The notes under the pieces were generated by a model. That model was not told the origin of the DNA and made no database searches. It worked only from the letters and a program-made list of their open reading frames with translations. The position numbers and the translations under genes were made by a program. A stretch of 64,000 bases of DNA from Streptomyces sp. 2131.1 (GTDB lineage: Bacteria; Actinomycetota; Actinomycetes; Streptomycetales; Streptomycetaceae), in the NCBI RefSeq assembly GCF_900105515.1, contig NZ_FNSY01000001.1:3844001-3908000 (forward strand), given 5' to 3'. This document shows, piece after piece, positions 26,419 through 33,852 of the stretch. Numbering within the stretch: the first letter of the stretch is position 1; each line of letters begins with the position of its first letter.

Positions 26419-27279
26419 ATGACTTTCTCGGTCCCCGCTGGTCGTGCTGTTGATCTACGCGTCGAGTCGGTCGACAAGGTGCTTGCGTGCGTTGAGCGGT
26501 CGCTGCAGACGGGGCTGGTCCCAGACACCGTGGTGCGTAAGCGCCGATCCGTGGGGGCTCGGACGGAGCGAGACACCTGGGTCCGGATCGAGCGACGTCG
26601 GCTCGACAAGATCGGCGACCAGGGATGGAACGGCACCGAGTGCGCCGCCCGCCTGCAGGGAATCGCCCAGCCTGAGTGGCGGAGGTGTGTGGTCTGGCGC
26701 GACCTTGACGACTCCGTGATGTGGCGGGCGGACGAGACGAGCCTGCTGCCCGGAAGGCCGATCGGGACCGCCGTACTGGCGGAGGACCCCGCGCTGCCCG
26801 ACGACTGGTGGCAGGCGTTCAACGCATCGCTGGACTCGCTCGCGGCCCAGACGACGAACCGCGTCGCCACGCCGGACACCGACCCCATCACGCAGAACCT
26901 TGTCACCGAGTCCATTCACAGTGCGGTGCCCGGAGCCTTCGACACGACCATTGAGCAGTGGGTGCCGGCGCACGCGGACCTGAACTGGGCCAACATGACC
27001 GGGCCGGTGTTCTGCCTCTTCGACTGGGAGGACTGGGGAAACGCTCCTCGAGGGCTGGACTCCGCGTCGCTGTGGGCGAGTTCGCTCGTCGTCCCGGCCC
27101 TGGCCGATCGCATGCGGCGGGAGCGGCACGCGGACTTCGCGAGCCGGGACGGCAAGCTGATGACGCTGTTCGCGTGTTCGAAGATCCTCGGACCGGATGC
27201 GCACCCACAGGATCCGCGACGGGAGCCGGCCCTCCGGATGGCCGAGGAGATCGTTCAGGAGCTTCTTCAGGCTGGCTGA
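26419..27279 (+). CDS. Aminoglycoside phosphotransferase-like kinase
   Basis: A protein of 286 residues resembling the APH/choline kinase fold. The catalytic loop is HADLNWANM (HxDxxxxN), followed by the metal-binding CLFDWEDWG in place of the usual DFD/DWE motif. A short N-terminal lobe precedes it. Such kinases phosphorylate antibiotics, amino sugars or small alcohols; the substrate here is unknown. ATG 26419 starts the well-conserved-looking part. It is convergent with the aldo/keto reductase and overlaps it by 13 bp at the 3' ends. Confidence 0.75.
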   Translation: MTFSVPAGRAVDLRVESVDKVLACVERSLQTGLVPDTVVRKRRSVGARTERDTWVRIERRRLDKIGDQGWNGTECAARLQGIAQPEWRRCVVWRDLDDSVMWRADETSLLPGRPIGTAVLAEDPALPDDWWQAFNASLDSLAAQTTNRVATPDTDPITQNLVTESIHSAVPGAFDTTIEQWVPAHADLNWANMTGPVFCLFDWEDWGNAPRGLDSASLWASSLVVPALADRMRRERHADFASRDGKLMTLFACSKILGPDAHPQDPRREPALRMAEEIVQELLQAG

Positions 27280-28124
27280 GTGATGGTGTGGTCGCGAAGA
27301 AGGCGCCGGTACTCACCGATCACCCGCTCGTCGGGCTCCGCGACCAGAGCGCCCAGCAGCTCCCCCAAGTGCGCTGGTTCGTCTGTACCGACGGCCATAC
27401 TGCTGACCTCGGGCAGCCGGTAGGCGACACGGAACGCGGCCTGTGTGCGGGAGAGTCCGATGCCGTTCCGGATGAAGACCCGAGGGTCGATCCGGCCCCA
27501 GACCGGAGCCTTGACGCTGCCGCCGAAGGGGCTCATTCCCCACACCGATGCCGGATCCAGGCCCCAGGCCGTCGTCAGGGCTTCAGCGGCGTCCAGAGTC
27601 CTGGAGCCGACCAGCAGGCCGGCGCGGACCATGAGTACGGACGGCTTCGGCATGGTCGGCTCGATCAGGGGTGGCAGTGACGTCGGATCCCAGGTCGCGA
27701 TGCCCCAGGCCACGCACAGTCCCTTTTCCGCAGCACGGGAGAGGGTTGCGCACGCCTCGGCTAGACGATCCCGTGATCGCGTGCCTTCCGCCGACAGGGA
27801 GTGCTCGGGATTGTGCAGGAACACCAGGTCCGGTTCCCTCCCGAGATCCCGTACCGCGTGTTCCACGGCGGCGTGCAGCCGTACGGGGTCAAGCGAGTGC
27901 TCGACCCCGCCGACGCCTGGAAAGTAGCCCACCTTCGTGGAGAGCGTGAACTTCGGCAGCAGATCACCGGCGGTGCGTGCCAGGACCTCGTGGGAGCGGA
28001 AGCCGAGGTAGTTGGCGCTGGTGTCGATCGCGGTGACGCCGAGGTCCAACGCCCCGGTCAAAAGACGGCGTTCGTGACGAGACCTGTGTAGCCCGAGGAC
28101 AACTCGGGGGTCAGAGTCGCGCAC
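27267..28124 (-). CDS. Aldo/keto reductase family protein
   Basis: A protein of 285 residues. Family features are LGLHRSRHERRLLTGALDLG near the start, the DTSANYLGFRSHEVL motif (catalytic Asp/Tyr region), the Lys in TLSTKVGYFPG, and FLHNPEHSL where the catalytic His motif lies. Members use NADPH to reduce carbonyls. The C-terminal NADPH-binding segment is short but present (GIGLSRTQAAFRVAYRLP). GTG 28124 lies within the end of the cupin gene (67-bp overlap) and has GGAGG upstream, so it is coupled to it. It may act in the same pathway as the cupin oxygenase. Confidence 0.85.
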   Translation of the reverse strand: MRDSDPRVVLGLHRSRHERRLLTGALDLGVTAIDTSANYLGFRSHEVLARTAGDLLPKFTLSTKVGYFPGVGGVEHSLDPVRLHAAVEHAVRDLGREPDLVFLHNPEHSLSAEGTRSRDRLAEACATLSRAAEKGLCVAWGIATWDPTSLPPLIEPTMPKPSVLMVRAGLLVGSRTLDAAEALTTAWGLDPASVWGMSPFGGSVKAPVWGRIDPRVFIRNGIGLSRTQAAFRVAYRLPEVSSMAVGTDEPAHLGELLGALVAEPDERVIGEYRRLLRDHTITQPA

Positions 28125-29269
28125 ATCTCCTCCTTCACCAGGATCTCGGCCACCTCCACCACTTCGGTTCCGACGAGCGCCGCCGCCCGTTCCAGGGGGA
28201 CGGGACGGCCGCTCAGCAGCAGACGCAGCGCCGGAACGGCCTTGGCCGCGAGGGTGAGCTTCTTACCCGAGGCCACGATGTCGACCGTCTCGCCGTTCTC
28301 CTGGAGCCGAGGCGGAAAGTGCGTGGTGCACACCACGGCGTCGAGCGAGCCCAGGATGTCGAGGAACGGCACGTGGCGCGGCAGCGCCGCCGCCTGCTCG
28401 TATGCCGCCAGGAAGTCGGCCGGAGAGCGGTCGCCGATCAGGCGGGTGGCGGCTTCGGCCAGGGCCTCGCCACGGGTTCCGCCCGGGCGGTCAATGCCGT
28501 GGCGATCCAGGTCGTGGCGGAAGATCTCCTCCTCGCGGCACCAGTCGGCCAGCCACGCCAGCCAGCTCGCGCCGGTGCGCTTGGTGATGCCGAACGTGAC
28601 GTGGAGGCTCTTGCCCGAGCCGCTGCCTGTCCGGGTCGCCTGGTGCCAGTGGCCGCGGGGGATGTGCATGACGTCGCCGGTCCTCATCACGCCGGACCAG
28701 ACGATCTCGTCGGTCGGGGTGGTGTTGGGGTCGGCATCCCGGTACATAGGTGCCGTTCGGGAGGTGCCGCGCACTTCCCACTCCTTCTCGCCGGCGAGCT
28801 GGACGATCACCACGTCGTGGTCGTCCCAGTGCAGCGGGAAGCCCGAGGCGTCGTTCGTGGTCAGGTACGCGTTGACCTGAACCCGCTCGTGCGACCACCA
28901 CTGGAGTGCGCGGCAGGCGACCTCCATCGTCGGGTCGAAGGTGTTGAGCTGGTCGAGGATGAGCGTCGCGCCCTCGTCGAGCAGCCGGCCGAGACTGCGC
29001 ATATTGACCATGGGGATGCTCTGTCCCCGCGGGCTGACGCTGTCGGTGTAGTAGATCGCCGGGTGGACTTCCTCGCCCTGCTGGAAGCGCCGGAACTGCG
29101 GACGGTTCAGGCTCCGGCGCATCACGATGTCGAGCAGGCGGTTCGGGGTCAGGATGCGGGAGACGAGCGCGGGATCGCCCAGGTTGCCGCGAGCGAAGCC
29201 CTTGCCCAGCTCCTCCACCCCGGTCCAACCCAGTGCGCGCTCGATGGCGCCGACCAACTGGTGTTCCAT
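28058..29269 (-). CDS. JmjC/cupin-domain oxygenase
   Basis: A protein of 403 residues, predicted Fe(II)/2-oxoglutarate-dependent oxygenase of the Cupin_4 (ROX/YcfD-like) family. Iron ligands are in LHWDDHDVV (HxD) and the later His in GDVMHIPRGHWHQA. A C-terminal helical/winged region follows, as in ribosomal oxygenases that hydroxylate protein side chains. ATG 29269 is preferred to an ATG 33 bp upstream because AAGGAGG lies directly before it. It is 96 bp downstream of a 56-residue peptide gene and overlaps the aldo/keto reductase. Protein or peptide hydroxylation is likely (family knowledge); the target is unknown. Confidence 0.82.
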   Translation of the reverse strand: MEHQLVGAIERALGWTGVEELGKGFARGNLGDPALVSRILTPNRLLDIVMRRSLNRPQFRRFQQGEEVHPAIYYTDSVSPRGQSIPMVNMRSLGRLLDEGATLILDQLNTFDPTMEVACRALQWWSHERVQVNAYLTTNDASGFPLHWDDHDVVIVQLAGEKEWEVRGTSRTAPMYRDADPNTTPTDEIVWSGVMRTGDVMHIPRGHWHQATRTGSGSGKSLHVTFGITKRTGASWLAWLADWCREEEIFRHDLDRHGIDRPGGTRGEALAEAATRLIGDRSPADFLAAYEQAAALPRHVPFLDILGSLDAVVCTTHFPPRLQENGETVDIVASGKKLTLAAKAVPALRLLLSGRPVPLERAAALVGTEVVEVAEILVKEEMCATLTPELSSGYTGLVTNAVF

Positions 29270-29365
29270 CACAGCCTCCTTGAGTAGTACGGCTTCAGTC
29301 ATGCGACGACGCGTACGCGGCGGGGGCCGACACAGCGGACCGGGTCGGCCCCCGCCGCGCTGGCG

Positions 29366-29536
29366 CTACTCGATGTCGGTCAGGTTGCCGTCCCCGCCCG
29401 GCCAGGGCGCGTCGCCGGAGTTGCCCTGGTTGTCGGACCGGAGGCTGTCGTACCGGTCATGGACGGCGGTCAGTTCCTCCACCGCCACCAGGAGGCCACT
29501 CGGGGCCGGCGGCGTTGTTGTCGTGCTCTGTACCAC
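29366..29536 (-). CDS. 56-residue peptide, possible modified-peptide precursor
   Basis: The GTG at 29536 has an excellent ribosome binding site (AAGGAAGGAG, six bases before). The peptide starts MVQSTTTTPPAPSGLL, has a helical middle (VAVEELTAVHDRYDSL) and an Asn/Gly/Asp-rich end (GNSGDAPWPGGDGNLTDIE). A helical leader followed by a Gly/Asp/Asn-rich core is the usual form of precursors of ribosomally made, post-translationally modified peptides. Directly downstream are a JmjC/cupin oxygenase and a reductase. No known precursor family is recognised. A longer frame starts at 29620 but has no such ribosome binding site. Confidence 0.6.
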   Translation of the reverse strand: MVQSTTTTPPAPSGLLVAVEELTAVHDRYDSLRSDNQGNSGDAPWPGGDGNLTDIE

Positions 29537-29629
29537 CTCGTGCTCCTTCCTTTTCGGGTTCTCCCGGCCGGGGTTCCGGCGGGAAGTCTGTGATCGGGGA
29601 GGTTTCGATGGTTCGGTCACGCCACGCCC

Positions 29630-29971
29630 TCAGCGCCGTGGGGGACCGGGCATGGAGGGCATGACGGGCAGAGCGGCTATGTCGCGGCGGATGTTGGACT
29701 CCAGGACCCGCTGGTCCAGCTCGTACAGGCACGCCCGGCAGGAGTAGAGGTCCGCGTGCATGCCGCTGGAGCACACGGGCCCGAGCCATGTCACCTCGAC
29801 GTCCAGCTGCCCGCACCAGAGCCAGCACCGGCCGCTCGGCTCCCATGCGTGGCGGTCCCAGAGCGCATGAGCTGTGGGCTCACCCGTGGAAGGGTCGATG
29901 TCTCTACGAGTCGGCCTGAACACCACACCGGAATCCGGCAGACGAACCCGCCCTCCCGCGTGGCGGCCCAT
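29630..29971 (-). CDS. Small Cys-containing hypothetical protein
   Basis: A protein of 113 residues, not recognised. The C-terminal half has CWLWCGQLDVEVTWLGPVCS and SCRACLYELD, five Cys residues that could bind a metal. The ATG at 29971 overlaps the stop of the HATPase gene, so it is coupled with that gene. Similar small proteins next to HATPase and XRE-TPR regulators are, from memory, frequent in Streptomyces. The role is unknown; it may be part of a signalling set. Confidence 0.7.
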   Translation of the reverse strand: MGRHAGGRVRLPDSGVVFRPTRRDIDPSTGEPTAHALWDRHAWEPSGRCWLWCGQLDVEVTWLGPVCSSGMHADLYSCRACLYELDQRVLESNIRRDIAALPVMPSMPGPPRR

Positions 29972-30462
29972 CAGGCCGTCGCCGAGCTGGGCGCCTCGGT
30001 CCCGGATCGGGCACGAGGCCCCGGCCTGGCCAGGAAGAACCGGCGCAGAACAGCGGCGCGGACGGCAGGAGCTGCCTTGGGGAGAGCCACCTCCGCCCAG
30101 ACTCGCTTGCCGTGCTCTACGGGCTCCCAGCCTGAGCGGACCGCTAAGAAGCCGACCAACCCGAGTCCGCGCCCGCCTTCAGCACCCAAGGCCGGATGAT
30201 CGACCTCCGGCATCGCCTCGCTGCTGTCGAACACGCCGATGACCAGGCTGCCCGGCTGATGGCACAACTCCACGGTGACGGGGCCCACCCCATGGAGCAC
30301 GGCGTTGGTGACCAGCTCGGAGACCACAAGGCGGATCGCGTCCGTCGTCTCGCCATCCAGGCGGACGCCCCACGCCCGAACCTTGTCCACGACCATGCGC
30401 CGGGCAGGAGAGACCTCCTCCTTGATACCCGAGAGAACGAATCGAGTGACGAGGGTGGGCAT
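29971..30462 (-). CDS. HATPase_c ATP-binding protein (anti-sigma-factor-like kinase)
   Basis: A protein of 163 residues. The GHKL ATP-binding motifs are IRLVVSELVTNAVLHG (N-box) and GGRGLGLVGFLA (G2 box). This is the RsbW/SpoIIAB-like family abundant in Streptomyces, usually regulating a sigma factor or antagonist, or working with XRE partners. ATG 30462 has GGAGG eight bases upstream; a longer frame starting upstream crosses an inverted repeat and looks non-coding. The XRE-TPR regulator is divergent across a ~230-bp gap. Confidence 0.85.
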   Translation of the reverse strand: MPTLVTRFVLSGIKEEVSPARRMVVDKVRAWGVRLDGETTDAIRLVVSELVTNAVLHGVGPVTVELCHQPGSLVIGVFDSSEAMPEVDHPALGAEGGRGLGLVGFLAVRSGWEPVEHGKRVWAEVALPKAAPAVRAAVLRRFFLARPGPRARSGTEAPSSATA

Positions 30463-30488
30463 GGTGAACGCCTCCGAAGGACTGGAGA

Positions 30489-30528
30489 GCGGCTCCATGC
30501 CCGATAGGGGGCGCAGACATGGAGCCGC
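30489..30528. promoter_or_regulatory. Inverted repeat between the HATPase and XRE-TPR genes
   Basis: GCGGCTCCATG (30489-30499) and CATGGAGCCGC (30518-30528) are exact reverse complements separated by 18 bp, 27 bp upstream of the HATPase start. It may be an operator or a leader hairpin of that gene. Confidence 0.55.
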
Positions 30529-30695
30529 CGATCTGGGAAACCGCCCGAGCAGCGGCGCCTTGCGCACTGCCCCCGACGGCTGACACCAAGTCAACGTCCT
30601 GACCTGCAAGCCCGGAACGTTTCCAGGGGGTTTCTCTTGGGGACGCCCTTCCCTGCGCGTACAGGACCAGTAGCCTCGGAGCAACGCCGCGAGCG

Positions 30696-32057
30696 ATGAA
30701 CGGGAGTGATGACGTGCCCGGTGAGCCGTTAGCCGTCCACCCGCTGACCTTCGTCCGCCAGTCCCGCGGCTGGGGCAAGGCGGAGTTCGCCCGCCTCATG
30801 CAAGCCCACGGAAAGTCGCTCGGAATCCCGCTCGCGACCAACCGCACCACCGTATGGAAATGGGAGCAGGGCCAAGAGCCCGACGCAGACGCGCAGCGCG
30901 TCCTCGCAGACCTGCTGCGGGTCCCGAGCGAGCAGCTACAGGCCGAGCAGTGGCCGCGCTGGCTGCCCGTATGGGAGGTGACCGGGCTCACCGCTCCATG
31001 GAACGAGGCCGGCACCGTCGAAGCGCTCGACGACCTGGTGGGTAGTGGCCGCCTGGACCGCCGGGGGTTCCTCACCATCACCGGTGCCGCCCTCACAGGG
31101 CTGGCGGCGAGCTGGGCCGAGGCGCCGTCCGCCTTCGCCTCGGCGCTCAACGGCGATCGCGTCACCGACACGATGGTCTCGACGATCGAGCAGCGCATCA
31201 CCACCCTCCGCACGCTCGACGACCAGCTCGGCGGTGCCCGTCTCCTGGAACAGTCACGCGGTGACTTCGCCCTGATCACCGGCCTCCTGAGCGCGAGCCG
31301 GTACACGGACGAGATCTGCCTTCGCCTCTACGGGCTGGCGGCACAGGTGTCGCATCTGACCGGCTGGATGGCCTACGACGCCGGGCTCCGGTCCGCGGGA
31401 CAGCAGTACTACGTAGGCGCCTTGCGCAGCGCCCGTACCGCCGGCGACGACGCCTTCGGCGCCTTCGTCCTGGCGGAGATGGGCGTCCACGTTTCCGAAG
31501 CCGGCCGGACCGCTGAACGTGTCGACCTCATCTCCACCGCCATCGAGAACGCCCCTCGCACCCTGTCGCCCTACACCCAGTCCTTCCTCCACCTGCACAA
31601 GGCCGAAGCGCTCTCCCGCGACGGCGACCACCAGCGGGCTGGCACGGCACTGAATCGCGCCGTCTCCAACTGGGACCGCCACACGGAGGGCGAAGATCCC
31701 GACTGGCTCGACTGGTTCGGTGAGGCCCAACTCAAATCCACCGAGGGCAAGGTGCTGCTGCGAGCTGGCCAAGTGGAGCAAGCCACAAGCCTGTTGGAGG
31801 TCTCGGTTCAGAAAGCGACGCCCCGAGACAAGGCCGTACGGTCCAGCCGCCTCGCCGAAGCCCGACTGGCCGGCCACGACCTGGACGGGGCACTCGACGC
31901 CGCGAACTACGGCGCCTCGCTCCTCGAAGACAAGGTCAGCTCCGTACGGGCACTGGATCGCCTGAAGGAGTTCGCCGAGCGGCTCGAACCGCACAAGGCC
32001 ATCCCAGCAGTCCGCGAGTTCCGCGATCGCCTCCAGGCCCTGCCCGCCGCGTCCTGA
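30696..32057 (+). CDS. XRE-type regulator with TPR-like repeats
   Basis: A protein of 453 residues. Residues ~15-75 form a helix-turn-helix of XRE type (LTFVRQSRGWGKAEFARLM, then TNRTTVWKWEQG). A short segment DRRGFLTITGAALTGLA around residue 115-135 looks like a twin-Arg motif but lies within a cytoplasmic regulator, and such segments are common in this family. The rest is repeated helices rich in Ala/Leu (e.g. AGTALNRAVSNWDRHTE), resembling TPR repeats that sense a ligand or peptide. It is divergent from the HATPase gene. Family members often control secondary metabolism or development. Confidence 0.82.
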   Translation: MNGSDDVPGEPLAVHPLTFVRQSRGWGKAEFARLMQAHGKSLGIPLATNRTTVWKWEQGQEPDADAQRVLADLLRVPSEQLQAEQWPRWLPVWEVTGLTAPWNEAGTVEALDDLVGSGRLDRRGFLTITGAALTGLAASWAEAPSAFASALNGDRVTDTMVSTIEQRITTLRTLDDQLGGARLLEQSRGDFALITGLLSASRYTDEICLRLYGLAAQVSHLTGWMAYDAGLRSAGQQYYVGALRSARTAGDDAFGAFVLAEMGVHVSEAGRTAERVDLISTAIENAPRTLSPYTQSFLHLHKAEALSRDGDHQRAGTALNRAVSNWDRHTEGEDPDWLDWFGEAQLKSTEGKVLLRAGQVEQATSLLEVSVQKATPRDKAVRSSRLAEARLAGHDLDGALDAANYGASLLEDKVSSVRALDRLKEFAERLEPHKAIPAVREFRDRLQALPAAS

Positions 32058-32124
32058 ACCGGACGCCCGCGCTCGGGTGCAGGAGGCAACCCGGCTTCTG
32101 GAAACGGGCAAGCGGAGTGCCACG

Positions 32125-33306
32125 ATGGGCGGCATGACGACGATCGGCGGTGACGTCGCGGCCGGGTTCGAGCCCGTACGCGAGGCGTTCGCGGAAAACT
32201 TCGCCCGGCACGGAGACATCGGCGCGGCGGTCTGCGTGTACCAGGACGGCCGACCGGTGGTGGACCTGTGGGGAGGTATCGCCGACCGCGAAACCAGACG
32301 TCCGTGGGAGCGGGACACCCTCCAGCTCGTCTACTCGGCCACCAAGGGGGCAACCGCGACCGCCGCGCACATGCTGGCCCAGCGCGGCCTGCTGGACCTG
32401 GACGCGCCGGTGGCCGAGTACTGGCCGGAGTTCGCTGCGAACGGCAAGGCGGACATCCCGGTGCGCTGGCTGCTGTCCCACCAGGCCGGCCTCGTCACGC
32501 TGGACCGTCCGGTCCCACTGGCCGAGGCTCTGTCCTGGCACCCGATGACGGCCGCACTGGCCACGCAGCGCCCCGTGTGGACCCCTGGCACCGCGCACGG
32601 CTACCACGGCCGAACCTGGGGCTGGCTGGTCGGCGAGGTGATCCGCCGCGTGTCCGGCCGCACTCCCGGCCGCTTCTTCGCCGACGAGATCGCGGCTCCC
32701 CTCGGCCAGGACTTCTTCATCGGCCTGCCGGCGAACGAACGCCACCGCGTGAGCCGCATGGCGTACAGAAAGCCGAACGTCGACCTCACCACCTTGCCCG
32801 CTGACTCGGTCCCCGAAGAACTACGCGAGCAGGTGGCTGCCTGGCGCGACCCGAATTCCTTCAGCAACAGGGCGTACGCGGTCACGGACCCGGCCGCGAT
32901 CGACTTCGACTCACCCGAGGTGCAGGCCGCGGAACTGCCAGCCTCGAATGGCATCGGTACGGCGCGCGCCCTGGCTCGGATGTACGCGGCGTTGATCGGC
33001 GAGGTGGACGGCGTGCGCCTGCTCAGCCCGGAGACCGTCGCGGCGGCGGCCAAGGAGCAGGCGGCCGGGATGGACCAGGTGCTGGTGGCGCCGAGCCGGT
33101 TCGCCTCTGGGTACCAGCTGCCTACCCAGGACAACCCCATGAGTGGGCCAAGCGCCTTCGGTCACAACGGCCGGGGAGGCTCCTTGGCCTTCGCTGACCC
33201 GGATCACGGAATTGCCTTCGGCTACGTGATGAACCACATCGTCAGTGGGCGCGATGACCTGCGTGCCGGAGCTCTGATCGACGCAGTAATCAGGACATTG
33301 GGGTGA
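32125..33306 (+). CDS. Serine hydrolase, beta-lactamase/esterase EstB-like
   Basis: A protein of 393 residues of the class C beta-lactamase-like family (esterases, peptidases). The nucleophile motif is VYSATKGATAT (SxxK: Ser-Ala-Thr-Lys), the Tyr motif is GYHGRTWGWLVGE (YxN-like position), and FGHNGRGGS resembles the third motif (HxG). There is no signal peptide, so it acts in the cytoplasm. ATG 32125 has CGGAG seven bases upstream; the frame is open to 32077. It is monocistronic and its relation to the nearby genes is unclear. Substrate unknown. Confidence 0.85.
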   Translation: MGGMTTIGGDVAAGFEPVREAFAENFARHGDIGAAVCVYQDGRPVVDLWGGIADRETRRPWERDTLQLVYSATKGATATAAHMLAQRGLLDLDAPVAEYWPEFAANGKADIPVRWLLSHQAGLVTLDRPVPLAEALSWHPMTAALATQRPVWTPGTAHGYHGRTWGWLVGEVIRRVSGRTPGRFFADEIAAPLGQDFFIGLPANERHRVSRMAYRKPNVDLTTLPADSVPEELREQVAAWRDPNSFSNRAYAVTDPAAIDFDSPEVQAAELPASNGIGTARALARMYAALIGEVDGVRLLSPETVAAAAKEQAAGMDQVLVAPSRFASGYQLPTQDNPMSGPSAFGHNGRGGSLAFADPDHGIAFGYVMNHIVSGRDDLRAGALIDAVIRTLG

Positions 33307-33852
33307 TGAGAGCCCAGCTATGTCGGCGCGGGGTAGCCACTGACCTCGTTGGCGTCGGTCGCTCAATTCGGTGGCGTGAACCGATGAGCGACTGAATTTC
33401 GTGACAAGACCTGGCGTTCTCGAAGTCCACCCGCGCCCCCGCTTGTCGCGCTGCCAGGGGCGCCATGCCACCGGTTCATGGTGAACTGGCTGGATTTTGA
33501 CAGCTGGTTCACGCGTGACTCATGTGGCTGAAGGAGCCTGTTGGGCGCTAGTGTTTGGCGATCCCGCGGTAACTCGAACGTGCCTTCTGTGTCCTGGCTT
33601 CGTTAGTCGGACGAGTGACCAATCACTCCCGCCAACTGCGCTGAATCAGACGCTGGGCTCGACTATGATCGATCATCTCGGCACGTGGAACACCGGTTCG
33701 AGCCCGCAGGTGGCGGGGGTGCGAAAGTCGAGCTGGGGAGCTGTCGGCACCTCCGCTGATCCCGGTGCCCGGAGTGCCAGAATCCTTGCTTCCACCAGTA
33801 GGTCTGTGATCTCCTGGTGCTCGTTCATGTCGTGCGTATGGAGGGTTGTGCT
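33307..33852. other. 546-bp gap before the methyltransferase gene
   Basis: No gene is convincing. It contains a small inverted repeat GTCGCTC/GAGCGAC (33357 and 33385) that may end the serine hydrolase transcript. A tRNA T-loop-like CGGTTCGAGCCC near 33690 does not form a proper T-arm. The promoter of the methyltransferase gene is expected here. The stretch is less GC-rich than the average. Confidence 0.4.

Noticed and set aside
28242..28880. Frame on the + strand opposite the cupin gene
   Set aside because: It is Ser/Arg-rich without motifs; the minus strand holds the oxygenase motifs and good ribosome binding sites.
31040..31145. Twin-Arg signal in the XRE-TPR regulator (DRRGFLTITGAALTGLA)
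   Set aside because: It is internal, after a helix-turn-helix domain, and such segments are common in this regulator family. I do not call it an exported protein.
33685..33710. tRNA T-arm-like CGGTTCGAGCCC, a possible second att site
   Set aside because: The stem does not pair on both sides and no acceptor or anticodon arm surrounds it; it does not match the island core.
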